DNA of 64,000 nucleotides, taken from Bacteroidales bacterium. GTDB lineage: Bacteria > Bacteroidota > Bacteroidia > Bacteroidales > UBA3824. This document shows, piece after piece, positions 17,972 through 26,213 of this stretch. The first letter of the stretch is position 1, and every line of letters starts with the position of its first letter. The notes beneath the pieces were generated by a model. The model made no database searches, was not told the origin of the DNA, and saw nothing but the letters and a program-made list of their open reading frames with translations. The position numbers and the translations under genes were made by a program. Location: NCBI GenBank assembly GCA_016293845.1, contig JAEDDH010000002.1, positions 238,345 to 302,344 of the forward strand, given 5' to 3'.

Positions 17972-18811
17972 ATGGACAATTTTATTTTACAAAACGGTGT
18001 CAAAATACCTTGTATAGGGCTCGGCACATGGGAAAACCGCGACGAAAAATCCGTTGTTGACACTATCTCTGAGGCTATCAACTGTGGATATCGTCATATC
18101 GATACTGCGGCTGTGTATGCCAACGAACAATATATTGGTAAGGCTATCAATAGCATTGGTATCAATCGCCAAGATCTTTTTATTACAAGCAAAGTGTGGA
18201 ATACTGAGCGTGGATACGCCAAAACTATGCGTGCTTTTGAAAAAACTCTCAACAACTTACAGACAGATTACCTCGACCTGTATCTTGTTCATTGGCCAGC
18301 TTCTCCATCTAAATACGACAATTGGGCAGAACTCAATGCCGAAACTTGGCACGCCCTTGAAGATCTCTATAAAATGCAGAAAGTTAGAGCGATTGGTGTA
18401 AGCAATTTTTGGATTCACCATCTTGAGCAGTTGTTGAATGTTGCCAACATTGTGCCGATGGTAAACCAAATTGAATATCACCCCGGATACCGACAAAGCT
18501 ATGTGGTAGACTATTGTAAGGCTCACAATATGTTGGTTGAGGCATGGAGTCCGCTTGGACGTGGCAAAATGTTTTCTATTCCCGAACTTATTCAAATTGC
18601 TAAAAAATACAACGTTTCAGTGGCTCAAGTGTGCGTTAAATGGTGCTTGCAAAACGGAATTTTGCCGTTGCCTAAGAGCACAAAACCTGAACGTTTAAAA
18701 GAAAACGCTGATATAGAAGGCTTTACTATTGCTCCCGATGATATGCGAATTATCAACAGTTTGCAATTAGAAAGCAGTTCGGGACAAATCCCCGATGAAA
18801 TTGATTTTTAA
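17972..18811 (+). CDS. Aldo/keto reductase
   Basis: NADPH-dependent reductase of aldehydes and ketones with the family's TIM-barrel motifs: GVKIPCIGLGTW near residue 8, GYRHIDTAAVYANE with catalytic Asp and Tyr near 45, ITSKVW with catalytic Lys near 75, YLVHWPAS with His near 108 and AIGVSNF near 150; the C-terminal cofactor loop has PLPKSTKPERLKEN. I start at the ATG at 17972 because an upstream TTG adds only 11 unrelated residues and the family begins near here. Length (279) is typical of 2,5-diketo-gluconate-reductase-like enzymes. Substrate unknown. Confidence 0.95.
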   Translation: MDNFILQNGVKIPCIGLGTWENRDEKSVVDTISEAINCGYRHIDTAAVYANEQYIGKAINSIGINRQDLFITSKVWNTERGYAKTMRAFEKTLNNLQTDYLDLYLVHWPASPSKYDNWAELNAETWHALEDLYKMQKVRAIGVSNFWIHHLEQLLNVANIVPMVNQIEYHPGYRQSYVVDYCKAHNMLVEAWSPLGRGKMFSIPELIQIAKKYNVSVAQVCVKWCLQNGILPLPKSTKPERLKENADIEGFTIAPDDMRIINSLQLESSSGQIPDEIDF

Positions 18812-18830
18812 TTTTTTATAACTATACAAA

Positions 18831-19364
18831 ATGAAAAAAGTTCTAATTATTCTTGCTGCGATATTATCGCTAAATCTTTGCGTATCTAAACAATCACACG
18901 CACAAGCAATTTTCGACGTAGGAAACCTTGGTATGAACTTCGGTTTTGGTATTAACAATGCCGAAGAAAGTGTTTTTCAACCTTCATTTAATTTTGCTCT
19001 CGACTATGGATTTCTCAGTGGCATTATCAATGGCAAAGGTTCTATCAGCGGCGGTGGTTATTTTGCTATTGCCCACGGATCAAAAACTAAGGGTAATATC
19101 GAAATCAAGCATGGTGCTTGGCAGGTAGGCACTCGTGGAGCATTACACTATCAGTTTGTTCCTAATCTTGATACTTATGGCTGTGTTTCAGTTGGTTATC
19201 TTCATTGGGATCATGATAGTACTTATAAAAATGATGGCGGTGATTTCAAAATCTTCCCCACAGCCGGAGCACGTTATATGTTTGGCACTTGCGGCATTTA
19301 CAGCGAGATTTCTCCTTGGAGCGATGTTGCTGTGTGGAAAATAGGTTTGACATTTATATTTTAA
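18831..19364 (+). CDS. Secreted outer-membrane beta-barrel-like protein, 177 aa
   Basis: A signal peptide (MKKVLIILAAILSLNLCVS, cleaved near HAQA) is followed by alternating aromatic/glycine strands (GMNFGFGINNAEES, SGGGYFAIAHG, GTRGALHYQF, CVSVGYLHWDHD) and ends in WKIGLTFIF with the C-terminal Phe typical of outer-membrane barrels. It follows the reductase gene by 19 bases and is closed by a strong terminator. Probably an eight-stranded porin-like or structural barrel; role unknown. Confidence 0.75.
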   Translation: MKKVLIILAAILSLNLCVSKQSHAQAIFDVGNLGMNFGFGINNAEESVFQPSFNFALDYGFLSGIINGKGSISGGGYFAIAHGSKTKGNIEIKHGAWQVGTRGALHYQFVPNLDTYGCVSVGYLHWDHDSTYKNDGGDFKIFPTAGARYMFGTCGIYSEISPWSDVAVWKIGLTFIF

Positions 19365-19390
19365 TTATTTTATTTATTTAAAAAAATTGG

Positions 19391-19426
19391 GTAGAGACGT
19401 GCCAATGTGCGTCTCTACTTTTTTTT
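19391..19426 (+). terminator. Rho-independent terminator
   Basis: Perfect GTAGAGACG/CGTCTCTAC stem with an eight-T tail. The tail runs up to the stop of the convergent minus-strand gene. Confidence 0.88.
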
Positions 19427-19886
19427 AGAAATGTATTCCACACGATACCGAAAACATACATTCTTTTCTAAACCATTCTGTACCAAAGGTTAAGTTATAG
19501 TTGAAGCGGCGCAAAAATCCGGTTTCTATTCCCATAGCCGTCGAAAACAATCCTCCGCCGTTTTTGTTGCCCGAAACATCAGCACCGTAGCCACCTGTGG
19601 CAAATATGGCTGGCATAAAACGTTTTTTGCCTAATGGTCTGATTCTTAGACATGATGATATCGGAATCAGTTTTAAATCGCTAAAATACAAGCCTACCAT
19701 TGTTCCTATCGAAAAATGATTCTCTATATTATAAAGGTGTGATGCTTTTATATATTCAGTGCAAAAGTCTGATTTATAAGAAGTTCCCAAGTCGATTTTT
19801 GTAGTAAACCATCCGTCATCTGATTGCGCCGCACTTGTTAGGGAAAAAAAAACTGTCAAAAGTGCTGTTATTATTGCTGTTTTCAT
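19425..19886 (-). CDS. Secreted hypothetical beta-barrel-like protein, 153 aa
   Basis: Signal peptide MKTAIITALLTVFFSLTSAAQ, then ~130 residues of amphipathic strand pattern (FSIGTMVGLYFSDL, LTFGTEWFRKECMF) ending in SVSCGIHF, again a C-terminal Phe. Size and pattern resemble small Bacteroidetes outer-membrane barrels. It is convergent with the previous barrel-like gene and divergent from the B3/4-domain gene. No specific function can be assigned. Confidence 0.7.
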   Translation of the reverse strand: MKTAIITALLTVFFSLTSAAQSDDGWFTTKIDLGTSYKSDFCTEYIKASHLYNIENHFSIGTMVGLYFSDLKLIPISSCLRIRPLGKKRFMPAIFATGGYGADVSGNKNGGGLFSTAMGIETGFLRRFNYNLTFGTEWFRKECMFSVSCGIHF

Positions 19887-19928
19887 AAAATCTCTAATAT
19901 TTTTGCAAAGAAATAAAAAATCGTCTTT

Positions 19929-20588
19929 ATGAAGATTACAATATCAGAAGAATTTAAAAAAATATTCCCCGATTTTGCGGGCTGTGCGCTTACTGCCACT
20001 GTAAAAAACTCAGAACCTGACGAAAACTTATGGAAAGAAATTGCCACACTTTCAGATAGTTACCGTCAAGTGTTAACCGATGAAAGCATCAAACAAATGC
20101 CCCCGATACATGCCACACGCGAGGCTTACAAAAAATTTGGCAAAGCACCCAGCCGCTACCGTCCTGCTGCCGAGGCTCTTTTGCGCCGAATTGTAAAAGG
20201 TGAGGAGTTATACAAAATTAATACACTTGCCGACCTTGTAAATCTTGCAAGCATCTACACAGGATACAGTATCGGAGGGTTTGATTTAGATAAAATTCAA
20301 GGTGATCTTGTACTCGGAATAGGTCGTGCTGGCGAACCATACGAAGGTATTGGTCGCGGTATTTTAAATATTGAAAATCTGCCGGTTTACCGTGATAATG
20401 TAGGCGGAGTTGGCACTCCCACAAGCGACAACGAACGCACCAAAATCACTCTCGAAACCACAAATTTCCTTTTGCTTGTAAATGGTTACGATGGTAGTCG
20501 CGAGGGTGTAATGCAGTGTGCGGAATACACACAACAACTAATAAAAAAATATTGCAACGCAGAGCATTGCAATATTTTTATCTATTAA
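19929..20588 (+). CDS. B3/B4 tRNA-binding-domain protein (PheT editing-domain-like)
   Basis: A 219-residue stand-alone B3/4 domain, the fold that edits mischarged tRNA in the phenylalanyl-tRNA synthetase beta chain. Conserved stretches seen are REAYKKFGKAPSRYRPAAEALLRR near residue 62-85, LVNLASIYTGYSIGGFDLDKI near 105, and GGVGTPTSDNERTKI near 160. Free-standing members are thought to act as tRNA deacylases or amino-acid-binding proteins, but this is family-level inference. Its own 3' end forms a hairpin that likely terminates transcription. Confidence 0.85.
   Translation: MKITISEEFKKIFPDFAGCALTATVKNSEPDENLWKEIATLSDSYRQVLTDESIKQMPPIHATREAYKKFGKAPSRYRPAAEALLRRIVKGEELYKINTLADLVNLASIYTGYSIGGFDLDKIQGDLVLGIGRAGEPYEGIGRGILNIENLPVYRDNVGGVGTPTSDNERTKITLETTNFLLLVNGYDGSREGVMQCAEYTQQLIKKYCNAEHCNIFIY
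20547..20577. terminator. Hairpin terminator inside the 3' end of the B3/4 gene
   Basis: AAATATTGCAA/TTGCAATATTT stem with A-rich left and T-rich right flanks, so it could stop transcripts from either side, including the convergent DUF1573 gene. Confidence 0.7.
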
Positions 20589-20601
20589 ATAAGGTGTTGT
20601 T

Positions 20602-21045
20602 TTAATTTATCACTGTGCCGTTGAGTTTTAGTTCGTACACATCGTTTGGCGCATCTAAGTTTAGGAAAACGGTGATCGATTTTTGAAACAATCCTAACTC
20701 TTTGGCATCGTAAACGGTTGATATAGTGCCTTTTTGACCGGGCATAATGGGTTTTTGATCATAGGTGAGTTTTGTACATCCGCACGAAGCCTCAGCCTTG
20801 GTAATCAATACGGGTTTGTCACCGGTGTTTTCAAAAACGTATTCCACCTTTTGAGGATTGCCCTGCTTGATGTTGCCAAAATCGTATTCTGTTTTGTCCC
20901 ATTTGATAGTGGAGGCCTTGTTGGTGGTGAGTTCAGCCTTGCCCTTGTTGCCACTGTTGAGGAGCATATCATTCCATTGTGCCGATGCGCTGTTGGCGGC
21001 AAAAAGCCCGAGAGCCAATATTGCTGTTACAATTAGTTTTTTCAT
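20602..21045 (-). CDS. DUF1573 secreted protein
   Basis: Signal peptide MKKLIVTAILALGLFAANSASA, then an Ig-like DUF1573 domain: KTEYDFGNIKQGNPQKVEYV near residue 52, ITKAEASCGCTKLTYDQ with the conserved CGC near 88, and MPGQKGTISTVYDAKE. This domain is abundant in Bacteroidetes periplasmic and surface proteins and resembles the MSP/ASPM fold; the precise role is not known. Single gene, divergent from the capsule-type dehydratase. Confidence 0.9.
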   Translation of the reverse strand: MKKLIVTAILALGLFAANSASAQWNDMLLNSGNKGKAELTTNKASTIKWDKTEYDFGNIKQGNPQKVEYVFENTGDKPVLITKAEASCGCTKLTYDQKPIMPGQKGTISTVYDAKELGLFQKSITVFLNLDAPNDVYELKLNGTVIN

Positions 21046-21215
21046 TTTTCAAATAGTTTTATGGGTTATGTTCACTAATAAGACGTTGTAGAGCCGCCGT
21101 TTGTTGTACCGAAGATTTTAAAAAATGTTAATAGGGTAGAGGGCTGTTTGCGTGTCTTAGTAATAAACGTGTGAAAAATTAATTATAAACACACGAAAAC
21201 TTAATAAGTTGTTTT

Positions 21216-21223
21216 TATCTTTG
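21216..21223 (+). promoter_or_regulatory. -7 promoter element of the CapD-like gene
   Basis: TATCTTTG followed by C, 34 bases before the start codon, fits TAnnTTTG. The -33 element is not clear. Confidence 0.55.
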
Positions 21224-21256
21224 CATCGCAAAAAAATCAGATAATCAGCAATTGAT

Positions 21257-23275
21257 ATGATAAAAAAATTATTATCTAATCTACACGCTCCCAAATGGGT
21301 TGTATTTTCAATAGATTTATTGATTATAAGCGTATCGATATTGGCGGCATATATGCTCCGTTTCAATTTCTCTTTCGGTGAATGTATTAATCAAAATCTT
21401 TGTTATGCTTTTGCGCTTTTGATTCCTATCCGCGTGATAAGTTTTGTAATATCAAAGACTTACGCTGGTTTGGTGCGTTACACTTCCACCAACGATGCTA
21501 TCCGCATTTGTGTTACTATTATAATAGGTTCGGTGGTGGCGGCTTGCCTCAATTTCTTGTTTATGGAGGTTAACCTTACCGAAAATATTATTCCGCTGTC
21601 GGTGCTTTTTATTGATTGTGTGTTGGCAGTGGCGTTTATGTCAATTTCAAGGTTTGTGGTAAAGGCGCTTTATTTCGACTACCGCACTCATCAACGCTCT
21701 TGCAAAAATGTGGTTATCTACGGTGCTAACGAGTTTGCTCTCACCACAAAACGGACTCTCGACCGCGATGCTGGTACTAATTACCATGTGGTGGCTTTTG
21801 TTGACCAAAGTGCAAATTCTGTGGGCAAGAGTATCGACGGTATCAAAGTATTTCCTTTGGATAAACTCGAAGATCTTATTTATACTCAGGGCGTTACAAT
21901 GCTCATTCTTTCGGAGCAACTGCCCAACACCAAACAAAAACAGTCAATCATCGATTTCTGTCTTTCTAAAAATGTGAAAGTGCTTTCTACACCAAAAGTT
22001 AGCAACTGGATCAACGGCGAATTGAGTTTCAAGCAGATACGTCAAATCAAGATTGAAGACCTTCTTGAACGCGACCCCATCAAACTCGACGAGATGGAAA
22101 TCCGCAATGACCTCGTTAACAAGACTATCCTCGTTACAGGTGCGGCAGGAAGTATCGGTAGCGAAATTGTTCGTCAGGTGGCAAAATTCAATCCTAAAAC
22201 AATTGTAATTTTCGATCAGGCAGAATCACCTCTTTACGACCTTGAACTCGAACTCCAAGAAAAACTCAACTTCTTTAATTTTGAGATAGTTATCGGTAGC
22301 GTTACCGACCGCACACGCCTTACAGCTGTGTTTGAAAAGTTCCATCCTTCGGTAATTTACCACGCAGCAGCGTACAAACACGTGCCTATGATGGAAAACA
22401 ACCCCTCGCAGGCTATTCAAAACAATGTTTTCGGCACAAAACTCTTAGCCGATTTTGCAGTAAAATATAAGGTGAACAAATTTGTGATGATTTCTACCGA
22501 CAAGGCTGTAAATCCCACAAACGTAATGGGTTGCAGCAAGCGAATCTGCGAAATCTACACTCAGTCGCTCAACAGTTGTTTCCCCACCAAATTTATCACC
22601 ACACGCTTTGGCAACGTTCTCGGCAGCAACGGTTCAGTTATTCCGAGATTCAAAGCCCAGATTGAAAAAGGCGGTCCTGTTACCGTTACCGACCCGAAAA
22701 TCACACGTTTCTTTATGACAATTCCCGAGGCTTGTCAGTTGGTATTGCAGGCAGGCACTTTGGGCAAAGGCGGTGAGATTTTCGTGTTTGATATGGGCAA
22801 GTCGGTTAAAATCATCGATTTGGCTAAGAAAATGATAAAACTTTCGGGATTAACTCTCGGCAAGGATATTCAAATTTCGTTCACAGGTCTGCGCCCGGGC
22901 GAAAAACTCTACGAAGAGGTGCTCAACGACAAAGAAACCACTTTGCCAACATCGCACTCACAAATTATGGTTGCCAAGGTGCGCGAATACGATTTTGCAC
23001 AGGTTTCGGGGCAGATCAACCAACTTATTGGACTTGTAAAATGTGGCGACAACTTCAAGATTGTGGGTATGATGAAACGCATTGTGCCTGAGTTTAAGAG
23101 CGAAAACTCTGTTTACGAAGTGCTCGACAACAATCGCGAACAAGATGCCAACGCTGCCGAAATTTCGCAGAACAACAAGGAGTTACCCAAAAATCAAACT
23201 CACAAAACCAACCAAGTTTTTCTCAACAACACCACGGTGGTGTCTATCGGCAAAAAATTCTCGCTGATGCGTTAG
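21257..23275 (+). CDS. Membrane-bound nucleotide-sugar dehydratase/epimerase (CapD/FlaA1/PglF-like)
   Basis: The first ~150 residues hold four transmembrane helices (VVFSIDLLIISVSILAAYML, ALLIPIRVISFV and two more). A degenerate nucleotide-binding region (VVIYGANEFALTTKR near 152) follows, and the C-terminal short-chain dehydrogenase domain begins ILVTGAAGSIGSEIVRQV near 291 with an SMK-type site seen as ISTDKAVNPTNVMGCSKR near 412. Such enzymes convert UDP-GlcNAc to a 4-keto-6-deoxy sugar, the first step toward modified sugars for capsule, O-antigen or protein glycosylation. The length of 672 fits. The Asn-rich C-terminal tail (~40 residues) is not conserved. No other glycan genes are adjacent. 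Confidence 0.93.
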   Translation: MIKKLLSNLHAPKWVVFSIDLLIISVSILAAYMLRFNFSFGECINQNLCYAFALLIPIRVISFVISKTYAGLVRYTSTNDAIRICVTIIIGSVVAACLNFLFMEVNLTENIIPLSVLFIDCVLAVAFMSISRFVVKALYFDYRTHQRSCKNVVIYGANEFALTTKRTLDRDAGTNYHVVAFVDQSANSVGKSIDGIKVFPLDKLEDLIYTQGVTMLILSEQLPNTKQKQSIIDFCLSKNVKVLSTPKVSNWINGELSFKQIRQIKIEDLLERDPIKLDEMEIRNDLVNKTILVTGAAGSIGSEIVRQVAKFNPKTIVIFDQAESPLYDLELELQEKLNFFNFEIVIGSVTDRTRLTAVFEKFHPSVIYHAAAYKHVPMMENNPSQAIQNNVFGTKLLADFAVKYKVNKFVMISTDKAVNPTNVMGCSKRICEIYTQSLNSCFPTKFITTRFGNVLGSNGSVIPRFKAQIEKGGPVTVTDPKITRFFMTIPEACQLVLQAGTLGKGGEIFVFDMGKSVKIIDLAKKMIKLSGLTLGKDIQISFTGLRPGEKLYEEVLNDKETTLPTSHSQIMVAKVREYDFAQVSGQINQLIGLVKCGDNFKIVGMMKRIVPEFKSENSVYEVLDNNREQDANAAEISQNNKELPKNQTHKTNQVFLNNTTVVSIGKKFSLMR

Positions 23276-23361
23276 CGTCCGCCTAAAAATTTATCAGATT
23301 ATTTTGCGCTGAATTACAAAATTGTGTAATTTAGCGCAAATTATTTTTAAATAAATCTGAT

Positions 23362-24906
23362 ATGAAAAGCAAATTATTATTTTTGTCCGCAGCCGCAGCG
23401 TGGATGATGTCGTCGTGCGCGGGTGGCGGAAACACCAATGACGGGGGCACAGGCTCTGCATCTTCTGCCAAATCACCCAAGTACATATTCTATTTTATCG
23501 GCGATGGAATGTCCACACCGCAAATCAATATGGCTGAAAAGGCTGTTAGCGAGGAGGGATTCTTGGAGTTTTTCAACCAAAAAACCGCTGGTAAATACAA
23601 TCTTCAACCCGGAAAACTCAATGTTCGTCAGTTTACCGCCGCGGGACTTGCCAATACTCACGCTCAAAACCGCTTTATCACTTGTTCGGCTGCCGCTGCC
23701 ACAGCACTCGCCACGGGCAACAAAACCGACATCAACCGCATTTCGGTAACACCCGACGCATCAGCACCTTACCGCACAATTGCCGAAATGGCTCACGACA
23801 AGGGTATGAAGGTGGGCATTATAACAAGCGTAAGTATCGACCACGCAACGCCTTCGTGCTTTTATGCTCACTGTGCCGACCGCAACGAGTACGCCCGTAT
23901 CGACAGTTTTCTCTTGACAACAAATTTTGAGTTTTTCGGCGGAGGCTTTGTCCGTTGGAACACCAAGCAGCACAAGGGTTTATACGATTATTTAGACCAA
24001 ATAAATGCCGCCGGATATAAGTTTGTGAACACCCGAAAAGATTTTGACGCTTTGAAGGCTGGCGACGGCAAGGTGATTGCCACCATTGAGCGCACTTCAA
24101 CAGATACTACAAGTCTGCCCGACGATGCTTCGCTGCCTTACAATATGGACCTCTGCATTCAAAAGTCTGAAAACGACCAAATTGTGCTTTCAGAGTTTCT
24201 TTCTAAGGCTGTGGAATTGCTCTACAACGACGACAAAGGCTTTTTTATAATGACCGAAGGTGGCAAAATCGACTGGACCGACCACGCCAACGACGCTGTT
24301 AGCAATGTTTACGAAACCATTGGTCTCGACCGCGCTCTCGGTGTCGCCCTCGATTTTTATGCTAAACATCCCGACGAAACCTTGATTGTGCTCACTGGCG
24401 ACCACGAATGTGGCGGCTTGACCCTCGGTTTTGCTGGCACAGGCTACGAATCGGCTTTCAACTATATGAAAAATCAGCAGATTACGGCATACTCGTTTTC
24501 CGATTCGGTAAAGGCTTATATGAAAAACAAGGCTTCGTTTGATTTTATCTTGAAAAAAATTGATGAGTATTTTGCTCTCGGCAACGAAGAAAAAGGTTTG
24601 AAACTCTCTGATTATGAGATTGAACGCCTTAAAAAAGCCTACAAAGTTCACCAAGATTTTGTTAAGAACAACAAAATAATGATTCCCAAAGAGGAATATA
24701 AACTTTATTATGGTTCGTACGAGCCTATCACAGTTACAGTTACGCATATTTTAGACAACAAATCGGGTGTGGATTGGGCAAGTTTTGCGCACACTGCATT
24801 GCCTGTTCCCGTGTTTGCAATCGGTGTGGGTGCCGACAATTTCAACGGCTACTACGACAATACCGATATTCCTAAAAAAATAATGCAATTGGCTGATTTA
24901 AAATAA
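23362..24906 (+). CDS. Alkaline phosphatase, lipoprotein
   Basis: Lipoprotein signal MKSKLLFLSAAAAWMMSSCAGG with Cys near residue 19. The mature part is a PhoA-fold phosphomonoesterase: IFYFIGDGMSTPQINMAE near 46 (metal-binding Asp), CSAAAATALATGNKTD near 112 with the nucleophilic Ser, ITSVSIDHATPSCFYAH near 155, TEGGKIDWTDHAND near 297 and GDHECGGLTLGF near 342, plus a late FAHTALPVPVFAIG His. The residue before the nucleophile is Cys where E. coli PhoA has Asp. It likely releases phosphate from organic esters in the periplasm. A 46-base gap separates it from the YibE/F gene; no Pho-type box was recognised. Confidence 0.93.
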   Translation: MKSKLLFLSAAAAWMMSSCAGGGNTNDGGTGSASSAKSPKYIFYFIGDGMSTPQINMAEKAVSEEGFLEFFNQKTAGKYNLQPGKLNVRQFTAAGLANTHAQNRFITCSAAAATALATGNKTDINRISVTPDASAPYRTIAEMAHDKGMKVGIITSVSIDHATPSCFYAHCADRNEYARIDSFLLTTNFEFFGGGFVRWNTKQHKGLYDYLDQINAAGYKFVNTRKDFDALKAGDGKVIATIERTSTDTTSLPDDASLPYNMDLCIQKSENDQIVLSEFLSKAVELLYNDDKGFFIMTEGGKIDWTDHANDAVSNVYETIGLDRALGVALDFYAKHPDETLIVLTGDHECGGLTLGFAGTGYESAFNYMKNQQITAYSFSDSVKAYMKNKASFDFILKKIDEYFALGNEEKGLKLSDYEIERLKKAYKVHQDFVKNNKIMIPKEEYKLYYGSYEPITVTVTHILDNKSGVDWASFAHTALPVPVFAIGVGADNFNGYYDNTDIPKKIMQLADLK

Positions 24907-24952
24907 TTTTATCTTCGAATTATTGTTTAATTCGTTGATAAAAAATCATAAG

Positions 24953-26083
24953 ATGTTGACGAAAGATAACAAACGCCGAAACCTTGTGTTTATCGCTGTA
25001 ATTAGTGCGGTAACATTGGTTTTGGCGTTTTTGCCAACGGGATTCGACAATCCGTCGCTTGTAGAAAACACGCTTTACGAAAAAGCCGAGGTGCTCAGCA
25101 CCGACGATGCCGCCCTAACTACCATTTCTGTGGTAACGCTCGGCAACCAAAAACTGCGTATCAAAGTACTTTCGGGCAAATTCGACGGGCAAGAATACGA
25201 AGCCGACAATATCCTCAACGGACAAAAAAATATCGACAAGATTTTTAAGCCCGGCGACCGCGTGCTTGCCGTCATCAACACCGACTCCACAGGCGAAAAA
25301 GTTATCGGTGTCCGCGCTGCTGAGTATTACCGCAGTGGTATTGAGATTTTTCTTGTGGCTGTGTTTGTGGTGGCGCTTTTGGCGTTTGCCGGAATTACAG
25401 GTGTAAAGGCAATTATTTCGTTTATATTCACAGCGTTAGCCTTTTGGAAAATACTTTTGCCGATGTATCTCAACGGTGTGAGTCCAATTCCGGCGGCATT
25501 GCTGATGGCGTTTTTGTCGTCGGCGGTGATAATTTTTCTTGTGGTAGGTATCGACCGTAAGGGAGTTACGGCTGTTTTAGGAGCAACATCGGGCATTGCG
25601 TTTACGGCAGTGGTTTCTTTTGTTTCGGGACATTGGTTTAAGATTCCCGGCACGGTGCAAGATTACAGCGAAGCATTGATTTACAGCGGATTTAACCTCA
25701 ATTTGTCGGATATTTTTCTCTCGGCGGTGTTTATTTCGGCGGCGGGAGCGTTGATGGACGTTGCCACCGACATTGCCGCCTCTATCGATGAAATTCATTC
25801 TCGCCGTCCCGACCTTCCACGACGCGAGCTTATGATTTCGGGCTTTAAAATTGCCCGCCCTGTAATTGGCTCTGCCACAACCACTTTGCTCTTTGCCTAT
25901 TCGGGCGGATTTATGTTTGCATTTATGGCATTTATGGCGAAAGGCGTGCCCTTTGTGTCGATTTTCAATTCAAATTTCATCTCTGCCGAAATCCTCCACA
26001 CAATGGTTGGCAGCCTTGGCTTGGTGCTCGCCGCACCACTAACGGCGATAATTGGGGCGATGATTTATGGAAAAAAGAAATAA
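24953..26083 (+). CDS. YibE/F-family membrane protein
   Basis: About 376 residues from the ATG at 24953 (an upstream TTG adds only ten residues). An N-terminal anchor (LVFIAVISAVTLVLAFLPTG) is followed by an extracytoplasmic beta-rich domain (~35-125, TLGNQKLRIKVLSGKFDGQEY, PGDRVLAVIN) and then about seven transmembrane helices, with the conserved loop DVATDIAASIDEIHSRRPD and GSATTTLLFAYSGG. The family is widespread and uncharacterised; a transport role is often assumed. It follows the phosphatase closely and may be transcribed with it. Confidence 0.9.
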   Translation: MLTKDNKRRNLVFIAVISAVTLVLAFLPTGFDNPSLVENTLYEKAEVLSTDDAALTTISVVTLGNQKLRIKVLSGKFDGQEYEADNILNGQKNIDKIFKPGDRVLAVINTDSTGEKVIGVRAAEYYRSGIEIFLVAVFVVALLAFAGITGVKAIISFIFTALAFWKILLPMYLNGVSPIPAALLMAFLSSAVIIFLVVGIDRKGVTAVLGATSGIAFTAVVSFVSGHWFKIPGTVQDYSEALIYSGFNLNLSDIFLSAVFISAAGALMDVATDIAASIDEIHSRRPDLPRRELMISGFKIARPVIGSATTTLLFAYSGGFMFAFMAFMAKGVPFVSIFNSNFISAEILHTMVGSLGLVLAAPLTAIIGAMIYGKKK

Positions 26084-26144
26084 TCTTTCACCATCTTCCG
26101 AAAATAATCCCTATAATTTTCAGCAATCATTTTTTTATTGTATA

Positions 26145-26176
26145 TTTGCAAATAACCGCTCCTTCTATTATCTTTG
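26145..26176 (+). promoter_or_regulatory. Promoter of the AAA/PD-(D/E)XK gene
   Basis: TTTG at 26145-26148, 20 bases, TATCTTTG at 26169-26176: an almost ideal Bacteroidetes promoter 38 bases before the start. Confidence 0.7.
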
Positions 26177-26213
26177 CAGTCAAAGAAAACAAAATTAAAA
26201 AACGCAACTGATT

